A DNA stretch of 45,646 bases. It comes from DASQUK01 sp046723645. Lineage in GTDB: Bacteria > Actinomycetota > Acidimicrobiia > Acidimicrobiales > VFJN01. Below, piece after piece: positions 18,067-25,760 of this stretch. How positions within the stretch are numbered: the first letter of the stretch is position 1; the number at the start of each line of letters is the position of its first letter. The stretch covers positions 1-45,646 of the forward strand of contig JBKOUY010000043.1 of the NCBI GenBank assembly GCA_046723645.1. Direction: 5' to 3'. Position numbers and translations under genes: made by a program. Under the pieces are notes generated by a model. The model was not told the DNA's origin, did no database searches, and worked only from the letters and a program-made list of their open reading frames with translations.

Positions 18067-19503
18067 ATGCCAACCTTCGACTACGCCCCCGCACCGGAGT
18101 CCCCCTCGATCGTCGACATCCAGCCGTCTTACGGCCTGTTCATCGGCGGCAATATGGTCGACCCCGTCGACGGCACCCGCTTCAAGACGGTCAATCCGGC
18201 CACCGAGGAGGTCCTGTCGGAGGTCGTGGCCGCCGGGCCCCAGGACGTGAACCGGGCCGTCGACGCCGCCCGCGCCGCCTACGACGACGCCTGGTCGCGA
18301 CTGAGCGGCCGCGACCGCGGCAAGTACCTCTATCGCCTGGCGCGCATCGTGCAGGAGCGGTCGCGGGAGCTGGCGGTGCTGGAGTCCATCGACAACGGCA
18401 AGCCGATCCGCGAGAGCCGCGACGTCGACGTCCCCTTGGTGGCCGCCCACTTCTTCTACTACGCGGGCTGGGCCGACAAGCTCGACTACGCGGGTTTCGG
18501 TCCCGCTCCCCCACCGCTGGGAGTCGCCGCCCAGGTCATCCCCTGGAACTTTCCCCTGCTGATGCTGGCATGGAAGATCGCGCCGGCCCTGGCGTGCGGC
18601 AACACGGTCGTGCTCAAGCCGGCGGAGACGACGCCGCTCACCGCCCTGGCGTTCGCCGACGTCTGCCGGCAGGCCGACCTGCCGCCGGGGGTCGTGAACA
18701 TCGTGACCGGCGCCGGCGAGACCGGGCGGACGCTCGTCGAGCACCCGGGCGTCGACAAGGTCGCGTTCACGGGTTCGACCGAGGTCGGACGCCAGATCGC
18801 CCGCTCGGTGGCGGGCACCCGCAAGAAGGTCACCCTCGAGCTGGGCGGCAAGGCCGCCAACGTCGTGTTCGACGACGCCCCGCTCGATCAGGCGGTCGAG
18901 GGCATCGTGAACGGCATCTTCTTCAACCAGGGCCACGTGTGCTGTGCGGGCAGCCGGCTGCTGGTGCAGGAGTCGGTGGCCGACGAGCTGCTCGGGATGC
19001 TCAAGCGCCGCCTCACCACCCTGCGCCTCGGCGACCCGCTCGACAAGAACACGGACATAGGGGCCATCAACAGCGCTGAGCAGCTCGACAAGATCCGCAT
19101 GCTGTCGGAGATCGGGGAGACCGAGGGCGCGGAGCGCTGGTCGCCGCCGTGCGAGCTGCCGGAACGGGGCTTCTGGTTCCCGCCCACCGTCTTCACCGGC
19201 GTGTCGCAGTCGCATCGGATCGCACGCGAGGAGATCTTCGGCCCGGTGCTGTCGGTCCTCACCTTCCGCACGCCCACCGAGGCCGTCGAGAAGGCGAACA
19301 ACACCCCGTACGGGCTCTCGGCCGGCATCTGGACCGAGAAGGGCAGCCGCATCCTGTGGATGGCCCAACAGCTGCGGGCCGGGGTTGTGTGGGCCAACAC
19401 GTTCAACCGCTTCGATCCCACCAGCCCCTTCGGCGGTTACAAGGAATCGGGCTACGGCCGTGAAGGCGGCCGCCACGGCCTGGAGGCCTACCTCGATGTC
19501 TGA
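18067..19503 (+). CDS. NAD(P)-dependent aldehyde dehydrogenase (ALDH16-like catalytic half)
   Basis: A 478-aa ALDH with a complete active site: Asn161 (PWNFPL), Lys184 (VLKPAE), Glu258 (LELGG) and catalytic Cys292 (GHVCCAGSR), plus the FGPVLSV region. It probably oxidises the acetaldehyde from DeoC to acetate or a related acid. The start at 18067 is 13 nt after deoC. Its stop overlaps the next gene by 8 nt. The combination of this enzyme with a Cys-less ALDH-like protein mirrors the two-domain ALDH16 proteins, but here as two polypeptides. Substrate range cannot be read from sequence. Confidence 0.92.
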   Translation: MPTFDYAPAPESPSIVDIQPSYGLFIGGNMVDPVDGTRFKTVNPATEEVLSEVVAAGPQDVNRAVDAARAAYDDAWSRLSGRDRGKYLYRLARIVQERSRELAVLESIDNGKPIRESRDVDVPLVAAHFFYYAGWADKLDYAGFGPAPPPLGVAAQVIPWNFPLLMLAWKIAPALACGNTVVLKPAETTPLTALAFADVCRQADLPPGVVNIVTGAGETGRTLVEHPGVDKVAFTGSTEVGRQIARSVAGTRKKVTLELGGKAANVVFDDAPLDQAVEGIVNGIFFNQGHVCCAGSRLLVQESVADELLGMLKRRLTTLRLGDPLDKNTDIGAINSAEQLDKIRMLSEIGETEGAERWSPPCELPERGFWFPPTVFTGVSQSHRIAREEIFGPVLSVLTFRTPTEAVEKANNTPYGLSAGIWTEKGSRILWMAQQLRAGVVWANTFNRFDPTSPFGGYKESGYGREGGRHGLEAYLDV

Positions 19504-20389
19504 GAGGGCCGGCCGGCTCGACGTCCGCAAGACCTACAAGCTCTACATCGGCGGCGCCTTCCCGCGGTCGGAGTCCGGCCGGAGCTACGAGGTCCGCTCC
19601 GCCGACGGGGGGCAATTCCTGGCCAATGCCGCGCTGGCGTCGCGCAAGGATGCCCGCGACGCGGTCGTGGCCGCCCGCAAGGCGTTCCCCGGATGGTCGG
19701 GCGCCACCGCGTACAACCGGGGCCAGGTCCTGTACCGGGTGGCGGAGATGCTCGAGGGCCGCCGCTCGCAGTTCGTCCACGAGGTGGGCACCGGCGAGGG
19801 ACTGAAGCGGCGTGACGCCGAGGCGGCGGTCGACGCCGCGGTCGACCGCTGGGTCTGGTACGCGGGCTGGAGCGACAAGGTGCACCAGGTGCGCGGATCG
19901 TCCAACCCCGTGGCGGGGCCCTACTTCGACTTCTCCGTCCCCGAACCCACCGGCGTGGTGGCCCTGATTCCCCCCCAGGCCTCGTCACTGCTCGGCCTCG
20001 TGTCGGTGCTGGCGCCGGTGATCGTCACCGGCAACACGGCGGTGGTCGTGGCATCGGAGCCCTCGCCGCTACCCGCCATCACGCTGGCGGAGGTGCTGGC
20101 CACGTCCGACGTCCCGGCAGGCGTCGTCAACCTGCTCACCGGCCGCCCCGCCGAGATCGCCCCGTGGCTCGCCTCCCACATGGACGTCAACGCGATCGAC
20201 CTGACGGGGGTTGGCGACGCTGAGCTTGCGACCGAGCTCGAGACGGCGGCCGCCGGGAACCTCAAGCGGGTGCTGCGGCCATCGGCGAACGGCGGCGATG
20301 GGGAGTCGGACTGGTCCGCCGACCCTGGTCTCGACCGCCTGCAGGCCTTCCTCGAGACCAAGACCGTCTGGCATCCGGTCGGGATCTAG
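19496..20389 (+). CDS. Catalytically incomplete ALDH-like protein (ALDH16 second-domain-like)
   Basis: A 297-aa ALDH superfamily protein that stops before the catalytic domain. The N-terminal part aligns with ALDH folds (KLYIGGAFPRSESGRSYEV, EPTGVVALIPPQASSLLGL, GVVNLLTGRPAEIAPWLA). The Asn of PWN is replaced (PPQ), the Lys of VLKP is lost (VVVASEP), and no catalytic Cys or ELGG is present. The last ~50 residues form a different tail. It is unlikely to be an enzyme alone. Its ATG overlaps the full ALDH by 8 nt, so the two are probably made together and may form a hetero-oligomer, as the fused domains of ALDH16 do. Confidence 0.88.
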   Translation: MSERAGRLDVRKTYKLYIGGAFPRSESGRSYEVRSADGGQFLANAALASRKDARDAVVAARKAFPGWSGATAYNRGQVLYRVAEMLEGRRSQFVHEVGTGEGLKRRDAEAAVDAAVDRWVWYAGWSDKVHQVRGSSNPVAGPYFDFSVPEPTGVVALIPPQASSLLGLVSVLAPVIVTGNTAVVVASEPSPLPAITLAEVLATSDVPAGVVNLLTGRPAEIAPWLASHMDVNAIDLTGVGDAELATELETAAAGNLKRVLRPSANGGDGESDWSADPGLDRLQAFLETKTVWHPVGI

Positions 20390-20397
20390 TGGGAGCC

Positions 20398-20871
20398 ATG
20401 GAGATCAAGGAACTTGGACACATCGTCCTGTACGTGCGCGACATCGAGCGATCCGCCCGCTTCTACCGCGACGTGCTGGGCTGGCGGCAGATCGTGCCCG
20501 ATGCCGACGGGTCGTCCCCGCTCCGCGCCCCGGTGGCGGCGTTCTCGGCGCCGTCCGGCCGAACGCACCACGAGCTGCTGCTCATCGAGGTCGGCGCGGA
20601 CGCGGCGTCGCAGCCGGAGGGTCGCCGCGTGGGCCTGTACCACTTCGGGCTCAAGGTCGGTGACTCCGACGACGAGCTGCGCGAGGCGCTCGACCGGCTG
20701 CGGGAATCCGGGACGGCGGTGCTGGGCGCCAGCGACCACACCGTCACCCACAGCCTCTACATCGCCGACCCCGATGGCAACGAGATCGAGCTCTACATCG
20801 ACGTTCCCGGCGTCGACTGGCGGTCCGACCCCGCCCTCATCGCCGCGCCGATCAAGCCGCTCAAACTCTGA
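20398..20871 (+). CDS. VOC family dioxygenase/glyoxalase-like protein
   Basis: A 157-aa vicinal-oxygen-chelate protein. The first module is LGHIVLYVRDIERSARFYRD with His8 as a likely metal ligand; HHELLLIEVG follows. The second module begins YHFGLKVGDSDDELREALD and ends LYIADPDGNEIELYID, with a conserved Glu. The His/His/Glu set suggests an active metal site, as in catechol 2,3-dioxygenase or glyoxalase-type members. It starts 8 nt after the ALDH-like gene and probably belongs to the deoC operon. A role in handling a reactive aldehyde by-product is possible but unproven. Confidence 0.85.
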   Translation: MEIKELGHIVLYVRDIERSARFYRDVLGWRQIVPDADGSSPLRAPVAAFSAPSGRTHHELLLIEVGADAASQPEGRRVGLYHFGLKVGDSDDELREALDRLRESGTAVLGASDHTVTHSLYIADPDGNEIELYIDVPGVDWRSDPALIAAPIKPLKL

Positions 20872-20898
20872 CCCGCACAGCGCGGCCGCTCGAGCGTC

Positions 20899-21654
20899 TC
20901 AACCCGCGTACGTGCGCAGGACTCGGAGCGCGGCCTCGCCGTGGGGTCCGGTGGCGACGAGGCCCGAATCGTCCGGCGACAGCCGCTGGGCCGCGACACG
21001 GCAGAAGGCGCCGGCCGGTCCCGTGATCGTGGAGTCGGCGTCCGCGGGACCGTAGCGCCAGGTGTCGCCCGACGGCCCGGTCACCTCGCAGTAGACGGGG
21101 TGGGCGTCCTGGCCGGCGAGCGCGAAGGCGTAGGGCAGCGTGCCGTGCGCCAGCCAGGCGATATGGCGCAGTCGGTCGGTGTCGGGAAACGACACCCCCA
21201 AGGGTCCGGTGATGTCGAGGCCGTGGGCCCAATGCTCGGCCAGTCGCGTCGTCGCCAGCGTGGCGGGCTTGATCCCCGATGTCACCCAGGGCACCGGCTG
21301 CCGGGGGTCGGCGGTGCGCAACCCCGATAGCGCCGCCCGTCGGCTCGTCTTCCAGCGGTCGAACACGATCGCCGGCTCGGCGCGCTCGGCCTGGACCATC
21401 TGGTCCGCACCGTCGTCGACGCTGGCCGCGTCGGCGCGCAGCCGCGCGAACCCGTCACCGCCGCCGGCGGACAGGACGACGGCATCCTCGCTCTGCGCAA
21501 GGTGCAGCACGACGTCGGCCACGCTCCATCCTTCGGCGGCTGACGGCGACCGCCAGGCGGCGCCGTCCAGCTCCTCGAGGATCGCCTCCAGCCGCTCCTC
21601 CTCCGCCTCCAGGTCGTCGAAGATGGCCACCGTCGACGTCGAGCCATCGGTCAT
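20899..21654 (-). CDS. TIGR03084/mycothiol-dependent maleylpyruvate isomerase-like protein
   Basis: A 251-aa DinB/MDMPI-fold protein. The N-terminal four-helix part shows EEERLEAILEELDGAAWRSPS, GWSVADVVLHLAQSEDAVVL with the first metal-ligand His, and TTRLAEHWAHGLDI with the typical second His-containing helix. The C-terminal half is the small alpha/beta domain. Such enzymes use mycothiol and a divalent metal, or have unknown activity. It is last in a four-gene run and overlaps the PEP mutase-like gene by 4 nt (ATGA). Confidence 0.85.
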   Translation of the reverse strand: MTDGSTSTVAIFDDLEAEEERLEAILEELDGAAWRSPSAAEGWSVADVVLHLAQSEDAVVLSAGGGDGFARLRADAASVDDGADQMVQAERAEPAIVFDRWKTSRRAALSGLRTADPRQPVPWVTSGIKPATLATTRLAEHWAHGLDITGPLGVSFPDTDRLRHIAWLAHGTLPYAFALAGQDAHPVYCEVTGPSGDTWRYGPADADSTITGPAGAFCRVAAQRLSPDDSGLVATGPHGEAALRVLRTYAG

Positions 21655-22532
21655 GATCCGCCGCCCTCCCTGGTTTCTGCGAACGCTTCCCTTGCCGCGG
21701 CCAGCCCGATCTGGGACCGCTCGCGGAACCCGTAGGTGCCCTGCTCGCGCAGCTCGCGGGCAGCGTCGACCACGCCCGCCAGGGCGGCGAAGGCGAACGC
21801 CCCGCCCACCGAGATGCGTCGGACCCCCGCCTCGCCCAGCTCGGCCACCGTCGGACCACCGAGCCCCGCCAGCACGTTGACGGGCCGGTCGACCGACGCC
21901 ACCACCTGGCGCACCTGTTCGAGGTCATGCAGGCCGGGGGCGAACAGCACGTCGGCGCCCGCCTCCTGGTACGCCTGGAGGCGGGCAATGGTGTCGGCAA
22001 GGTCGGGACGGCCCCGGATGAGGTTCTCGGCGCGCGCCGTGAGCACGAAGTGGAGCGGGCCGGTATGGGCGGCCTCGGCGGCCGCCGCCACCCGCTCGGC
22101 CGCCAGGCCCGCGTCGTAGATCCGGGCGTCGGGCCGCCGGCCGAAGTCCTCGACCGAGCACCCGGCCAACCCGGTGTCGATCGCCAGGCGGACGGTGGTG
22201 GCGACGCCGGCGGGATCGTCGGCGAAGCAGTTCTCGAGGTCCGCCGACACGGGCCGGTCGGTGGCCGCGACGATGGTCGCGGCGTGGGCGAGGGCCTCCT
22301 CGCGGCTCACTGATCCGTCCAGGCGCCCGAGGGTGGACGCGAACCCGCTGCTGGTGGTCGCCAGCGCCTCGAACCCCAGCCAGTCGAGCAGCCTCGCCGA
22401 CCCGGGGTCCCAGGGGTTGGGCATGAGCAGGGGGTCGGGGCCGCCGTGGAGCGAGAGGAACCGTGCGGCCTTGGCGGCCTGCGAAGGTCGAGTGTCGCCG
22501 CTGTCGGCCAGGGTGGCGTCGGCTTCGGTCAC
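21651..22532 (-). CDS. PEP mutase/isocitrate lyase superfamily protein
   Basis: A 293-aa TIM-barrel enzyme of the ICL/PEPM superfamily. LLMPNPWDPGSARLLDWLGF and FEALATTSSGFA form the first strands. VSADLENCFADDP is the Mg-binding region. SVEDF and FVLTARAENLIRG follow with the conserved Glu and Arg. The family cleaves or forms C-C or P-C bonds of 2-oxo or phosphono acids, and many close relatives are unassigned. The GTG at 22532 overlaps the upstream stop (GTGA), as does its own stop with the next gene. The catalytic-loop KKCGH-type motif of isocitrate lyase is not seen. Confidence 0.87.
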   Translation of the reverse strand: MTEADATLADSGDTRPSQAAKAARFLSLHGGPDPLLMPNPWDPGSARLLDWLGFEALATTSSGFASTLGRLDGSVSREEALAHAATIVAATDRPVSADLENCFADDPAGVATTVRLAIDTGLAGCSVEDFGRRPDARIYDAGLAAERVAAAAEAAHTGPLHFVLTARAENLIRGRPDLADTIARLQAYQEAGADVLFAPGLHDLEQVRQVVASVDRPVNVLAGLGGPTVAELGEAGVRRISVGGAFAFAALAGVVDAARELREQGTYGFRERSQIGLAAAREAFAETREGGGS

Positions 22533-22963
22533 CCTGTGAACGTAGTCCGCCGCTCGAGTGCATCCTCGGCCCGACGCAGGTCGAGCACCCGCTCGTCTGC
22601 CAGCCCCGGCAACGTCTGGATCGCCCAGCGGTAGGCCGGCCCGTTCAGCACGACGACCTCCACGCCCTCGAGCGCCACCAGCGTGCAATCGTGCGCCCGA
22701 TCGGCTAGCAGCTCGTCGCCGCCGATCCAGGTACCGGGACCCAATGCCTCGACGGGGCGCCCGTCCCGGGTGGCGAGCAGCGCCCCGGCCACCACGATGA
22801 CGAGCTGTCGCGCCCGGTGGCCCTCCCGGACGACGATGGCACCCTCGGCGAGCCGAAGTCGGTCGGCGTGGGGGACGAGCGGTGCCAGGGACGTGTGCGC
22901 GAACCGGTCGAAGGGGGGAACCTCGGCCAGGACGGACACGTCGGGCCGGCGTCGGCCCCTCAC
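22529..22963 (-). CDS. Cyclic-nucleotide-binding (CNB/Crp-like) domain protein without HTH
   Basis: A 144-aa stand-alone CNB domain. VSVLAEVPPFDRFAHTSLAP is the N-terminal helix bundle. RLAEGAIVVREGHRARQLVI and GGDELLADRAHD lie at the positions of the beta-roll and phosphate-binding cassette. The canonical GE...R-A/T cassette is altered (GGDELLADRAH), so ligand binding is uncertain. No DNA-binding domain follows. It overlaps the GNAT stop and the PEPM start by 4 nt each. It may regulate the adjacent acetyltransferase or lyase, as in actinobacterial CNB-GNAT enzymes, where the two domains are fused. Confidence 0.8.
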   Translation of the reverse strand: MRGRRRPDVSVLAEVPPFDRFAHTSLAPLVPHADRLRLAEGAIVVREGHRARQLVIVVAGALLATRDGRPVEALGPGTWIGGDELLADRAHDCTLVALEGVEVVVLNGPAYRWAIQTLPGLADERVLDLRRAEDALERRTTFTG

Positions 22964-23466
22964 GCCGCCTCCCGCGCGGGCCTCGAGTCGCGGGCAGCGG
23001 CAAGTGCCATCGCCGCCACGGGGAGCAGCGCCTCGAGCTCGGCACCGCCGACGAAGCGGATGCTTGCCTGGGGAGCCACCGCGCGGATGAATCGCACCGC
23101 CCGTTCGTTGTCGGCCTGGATCCAGGCCGTGATCGTGCCGATGCCTGCGACCTCCGCATGCGCCATGAGGGCACCGACCAGCGCCCGACCGATCCCCCGC
23201 CGGAACCAGCGGTCCTCCACCAGCACCGCCATCTCGGTCGCACCGGAACGGGACCGTGCCAGGCTCGCCGTGCCCCGCACCTCGCCCCCCTCGACGACCA
23301 CCCACGATCGGTGCGTGTCGTCGGGCGAGGCGATCCGCCTCAGCTCCCGGTCCATCGCCTGCGGCCCGGTCCCGTGGAAGCGCCGGTACAGGGTCTCCGG
23401 GGAACAGCGGCCGACGAAGGCCCGCAGCGGCTCGAGGTCTCCGGCTCTCGACGCCCGTAGCAACAT
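22960..23466 (-). CDS. GNAT-family N-acetyltransferase
   Basis: A 168-aa acetyltransferase. The N-terminus MLLRASRAGDLEPLRAFVGR and FHGTGPQAMDREL resembles the acetyltransferase domain of cAMP-regulated lysine acetyltransferases. Motif A is AVLVEDRWFRRGIGRALVG, where RRGIGRA binds acetyl-CoA. ITAWIQADNERAVRFI is the following motif. The ATG at 23466 lies 6 nt after TACCGT on the minus strand and is the first gene of the run. With the CNB protein next in the operon, this looks like a split version of a cyclic-nucleotide-controlled acetyltransferase. That link is inference. Confidence 0.85.
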   Translation of the reverse strand: MLLRASRAGDLEPLRAFVGRCSPETLYRRFHGTGPQAMDRELRRIASPDDTHRSWVVVEGGEVRGTASLARSRSGATEMAVLVEDRWFRRGIGRALVGALMAHAEVAGIGTITAWIQADNERAVRFIRAVAPQASIRFVGGAELEALLPVAAMALAAARDSRPAREAA

Positions 23467-23472
23467 GGATCG

Positions 23473-23527
23473 ACGGTAACTAGACCAGTCGTCATAGTCA
23501 ATAGACCGGTCGTGATAGTTGTATGCT
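23473..23527. promoter_or_regulatory. Divergent leaderless promoters with twin TetR operator-like repeats
   Basis: Two 18-bp direct repeats, TAGACCAGTCGTCATAGT (23481-23498) and TAGACCGGTCGTGATAGT (23502-23519), match at 16 of 18 positions and are spaced 21 bp, two helical turns. Each contains a GACCRGTC core; the second is a perfect palindrome. On the minus strand TACCGT (23473-23478) is 6 nt from the GNAT ATG. On the plus strand TATGCT (23522-23527) is 6 nt from the TetR GTG. Repeats occupy the -35/spacer zone of both promoters, as expected for repression. The TAGACC-type core resembles the known LmrA/YxaF operators, as I recall them. Confidence 0.7.
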
Positions 23528-23533
23528 GTGCGT

Positions 23534-24121
23534 GTGGCATCTGACACACGCGACCGGCTAGTCCGCACCACCAGCCGCCTCCTGCGCAAGCAGGGCTACG
23601 GCGCGACCGGCCTCAATCAGGTGATGGCCGAGGCGCAGGCACCCAAGGGCTCGATGTACTTCCACTTCCCTGGCGGCAAGGAGGAGCTGGCGGCGGCCGC
23701 CGTCGACTACTTCGCCGAGCGCGTGATGCAGCGCATGGAGACGGGTCTCGCGGAGGCCGCCACGGTTGCTGAGGCGGTCGCCGGCTTCTTCGACGGCTAC
23801 ATCGAGCACTTCCGCCGCACCGACTTCTCCGAGGGTTGCGCGGTCGCCACGGTCGTTCTCGACGCGGCCGCCAACCACGAAGCCCTCGCCGCGGCCACGG
23901 GGCGGGCACTCCGGGGGTGGGTCGACCGGTTCGCCGACGCCCTCGCGGCGGAGGGCCGCTCCCCCGCCGAGGCGCGCGGGCTGGCGACGCTGATCGTCGC
24001 TGCGATCGAGGGCACAATCGTGATCGGCAAGGGCGAGCGCTCGACTGAGCCCCTCGTCGCAGTTCAGGCCGTCCTCCGCGACCTGCTGGCACCGACGGAC
24101 GCCCTGGCGCCCGCGCACTGA
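23534..24121 (+). CDS. TetR-family regulator, LmrA/YxaF type
   Basis: A 195-aa regulator. The N-terminal HTH reads TRDRLVRTTSRLLRKQGYGA, TGLNQVMAEAQAPKGSMY and FHFPGGKEELAAAAV; the GLNQ...APKGSxYxHFPGGKEELA pattern is the mark of the LmrA/YxaF subgroup. The ligand-binding C-terminal domain covers residues ~75-190. The GTG at 23534 is preferred to 23528 because it lies 6 nt after TATGCT and leaves a leaderless mRNA. It probably represses itself and the divergent four-gene operon via the twin repeats. The inducer is unknown; relatives respond to flavonoids or drugs. Confidence 0.9.
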   Translation: MASDTRDRLVRTTSRLLRKQGYGATGLNQVMAEAQAPKGSMYFHFPGGKEELAAAAVDYFAERVMQRMETGLAEAATVAEAVAGFFDGYIEHFRRTDFSEGCAVATVVLDAAANHEALAAATGRALRGWVDRFADALAAEGRSPAEARGLATLIVAAIEGTIVIGKGERSTEPLVAVQAVLRDLLAPTDALAPAH

Positions 24122-24148
24122 GCGCCGCGAATCGCTCCGGCGTCGCGA

Positions 24149-24165
24149 CACCCGAAAACCGGGTG
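24149..24165 (+). terminator. Short hairpin after the TetR gene
   Basis: CACCCG (24149-24154) pairs with CGGGTG (24160-24165) across AAAAC. No T run follows, so it is a weak terminator at best. It could separate TetR transcription from the radical SAM gene. Confidence 0.3.
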
Positions 24166-24170
24166 AAAGG

Positions 24171-24191
24171 CGTACATACGTTCGCTATAGT
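24171..24191 (+). promoter_or_regulatory. SOS-box-like site overlapping a leaderless promoter
   Basis: CGTAC-ATAC-GTTCG (24171-24184) resembles the actinobacterial LexA box (TCGAAC-N4-GTTCGA). The right half is exact and the left half has one mismatch. The -10 TATAGT (24186-24191) follows directly and the GTG start is 8 nt further. A repressor bound here would block the promoter. The same family in Mycobacterium tuberculosis (Rv2578c) is, as I recall, sometimes linked to DNA damage, but I cannot verify it here. Confidence 0.45.
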
Positions 24192-24199
24192 CGGAGCCC

Positions 24200-25729
24200 G
24201 TGACGGAGTTGCGGTGGCCACAGGCCGACCGGCCGCAGGCACAGGGGGCGTTGTTCGACGAGCCGGTGTTCGAGCGCCAGCCGGGCCGCGGCGAGTTCCG
24301 CGGCATGGAGTTCCTGCACGTCCGGGCCCAGCGCATCATCAACGAGGTCCCCGGGGCGCCGTTCGGCTTTCGCTACACCATCAACGCGTACCGAGGGTGC
24401 AGCCATGCATGCACCTACTGCCTGGCAGGTGACACGCCGATATTCATGGCCGACGGCGGCACCAAGTCGCTGGCCGAGGTCAGGCCCGGCGACGAGGTGT
24501 GCGGCACGGTCCGCGACGGCGGCCGCCGCCGCTGCGTTTCCACCACGGTGGTCGACCACTGGTCGACCGTGAAGCCCGCCTACCGGGTGAGCCTGGCCGA
24601 CGACACCCAGCTCGTCGCCAGCGGCGACCACCGGTTCCTGACCGATCGCGGCTGGAAGCACGTCTCGCGCACCGGGCTGGGCTCCGGCCCGCGGCCGCAC
24701 CTCACCCGGCACCACTCGCTGATGGGCGTCGACGATGTCCAGGACCGTGACATCGGCGTCGCGTCCGGGGCCGCTTCGGCCGCGGGTGCCGCCGTCAGCG
24801 GAGGTGCGCGGCGCCGCGTCGTGGGCATCGAGCCGCTCGGTGCCGACCTGCGGCTGTTCGACATCACCACCGGCACCGGCGACTTCATCGCCAACGGCGT
24901 CGTGAGCCACAACTGCTTCGCGCGCCCCACGCACACCTACCTCGACCTCGATGCCGACCGCGACTTCGAGCGCCGCATCGTGGTCAAGGTCAACGCCGTG
25001 TCGAGGCTGCGCCACGAGCTCGATCCCCGCCGGTGGGCGGGCGACCTCATCGCCATGGGCACCAACACCGATCCCTACCAGCGCGCTGAGGGCAAGTACC
25101 GGCTCACCCGGGGCCTCGTGGAGGCGCTGGCGGAGCGAGCGAACCCGTTTTCGATCCTGACCAAGTCGACGCTCGTGCTCCGCGACGTCGAACTGCTGGC
25201 TGAGGCGGCCCGGCGCACCGACGTGCGGGTCAACCTGTCGATCGGCACGCTCGACGAGGCGGTCTGGCGGACCACCGAGCCAGGCACGCCCCACCCGGCC
25301 CAGCGCGTGCGAGCCGTCGAACAGCTGAATGCCGCGGGGGTGGCCACGGGCGTGCTCGTCGCCCCCGTGCTGCCCGACCTGTCCGACGGCCCGGACCAGC
25401 TCGAGGCCGTGGTGCGGGCGTGCGTCGCCGCCGGCGCCCGCTCGATCTCCTCGGTCCTGCTCCACCTGCGCCCCGGCGTGAAGGAGGTGTTCCTGGGCCG
25501 CCTGGCCGAGTCCCATCCGCAGCTCCTGGCGGGCTATCGCCGCCGTTACCGCGACCGTGCGTACGCACCCAAGGCCGAGCAACAGGCCCTGGAAACGCGC
25601 GTCCGCGAGCTGGTGCGCCGCTGCGGCGGCCTACCGGCCGGGCGAACCGACCCCCGGCACCACACGGGCCGAGCCCCTGAGGCTCTCTCCAGCGCCGATG
25701 CCCCGCCCAACCAGCTCCGCCTGCTCTAA
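24200..25729 (+). CDS. Rv2578c-family radical SAM protein interrupted by an intein
   Basis: The 509-aa precursor splices to an expected 344-aa radical SAM protein. The N-extein ends at YRGCSHACTY (residues 64-73) and the C-extein begins CFARPTHTYLDLD at residue 239. Joined, they restore a CxxxCxxC cluster motif, CSHACTYC. The intein (residues 74-238) is described separately. Downstream parts include GTNTDPYQ, ILTKSTLVLRDVELL and a C-terminal RRRYRDRAYAPKAE region. The family is SplB-like but its reaction is unknown. The third iron-sulfur cysteine is the +1 extein residue, so an unspliced protein should lack a proper [4Fe-4S] site. The GTG start is leaderless. Terminator-like hairpins follow. 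Confidence 0.92.
   Translation: MTELRWPQADRPQAQGALFDEPVFERQPGRGEFRGMEFLHVRAQRIINEVPGAPFGFRYTINAYRGCSHACTYCLAGDTPIFMADGGTKSLAEVRPGDEVCGTVRDGGRRRCVSTTVVDHWSTVKPAYRVSLADDTQLVASGDHRFLTDRGWKHVSRTGLGSGPRPHLTRHHSLMGVDDVQDRDIGVASGAASAAGAAVSGGARRRVVGIEPLGADLRLFDITTGTGDFIANGVVSHNCFARPTHTYLDLDADRDFERRIVVKVNAVSRLRHELDPRRWAGDLIAMGTNTDPYQRAEGKYRLTRGLVEALAERANPFSILTKSTLVLRDVELLAEAARRTDVRVNLSIGTLDEAVWRTTEPGTPHPAQRVRAVEQLNAAGVATGVLVAPVLPDLSDGPDQLEAVVRACVAAGARSISSVLLHLRPGVKEVFLGRLAESHPQLLAGYRRRYRDRAYAPKAEQQALETRVRELVRRCGGLPAGRTDPRHHTGRAPEALSSADAPPNQLRLL
24419..24913 (+). other. Mini-intein inside the radical SAM CxxxCxxC motif
   Basis: This 165-residue Hint-domain intein starts with nucleophile Cys74 (CLAGDTPIFMADGG, block A). 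Block B is near ASGDHRFLTDRGW, with its catalytic His. Block F is RRRVVGIEPLGADLRLFDIT, and block G is NGVVSHN followed by Cys+1. The penultimate His and terminal Asn are intact, so splicing should work. There is no LAGLIDADG or HNH homing endonuclease; the middle is an Ala/Gly-rich linker (VASGAASAAGAAVSGGA), as in a mini-intein. Insertion into a cofactor-binding cysteine is typical of inteins. NCBI, as I recall, has a family for intein-bearing members. Confidence 0.92.
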
Positions 25730-25760
25730 GAGACGTGAGGTATGCGGCCAGAAAGGCGTT

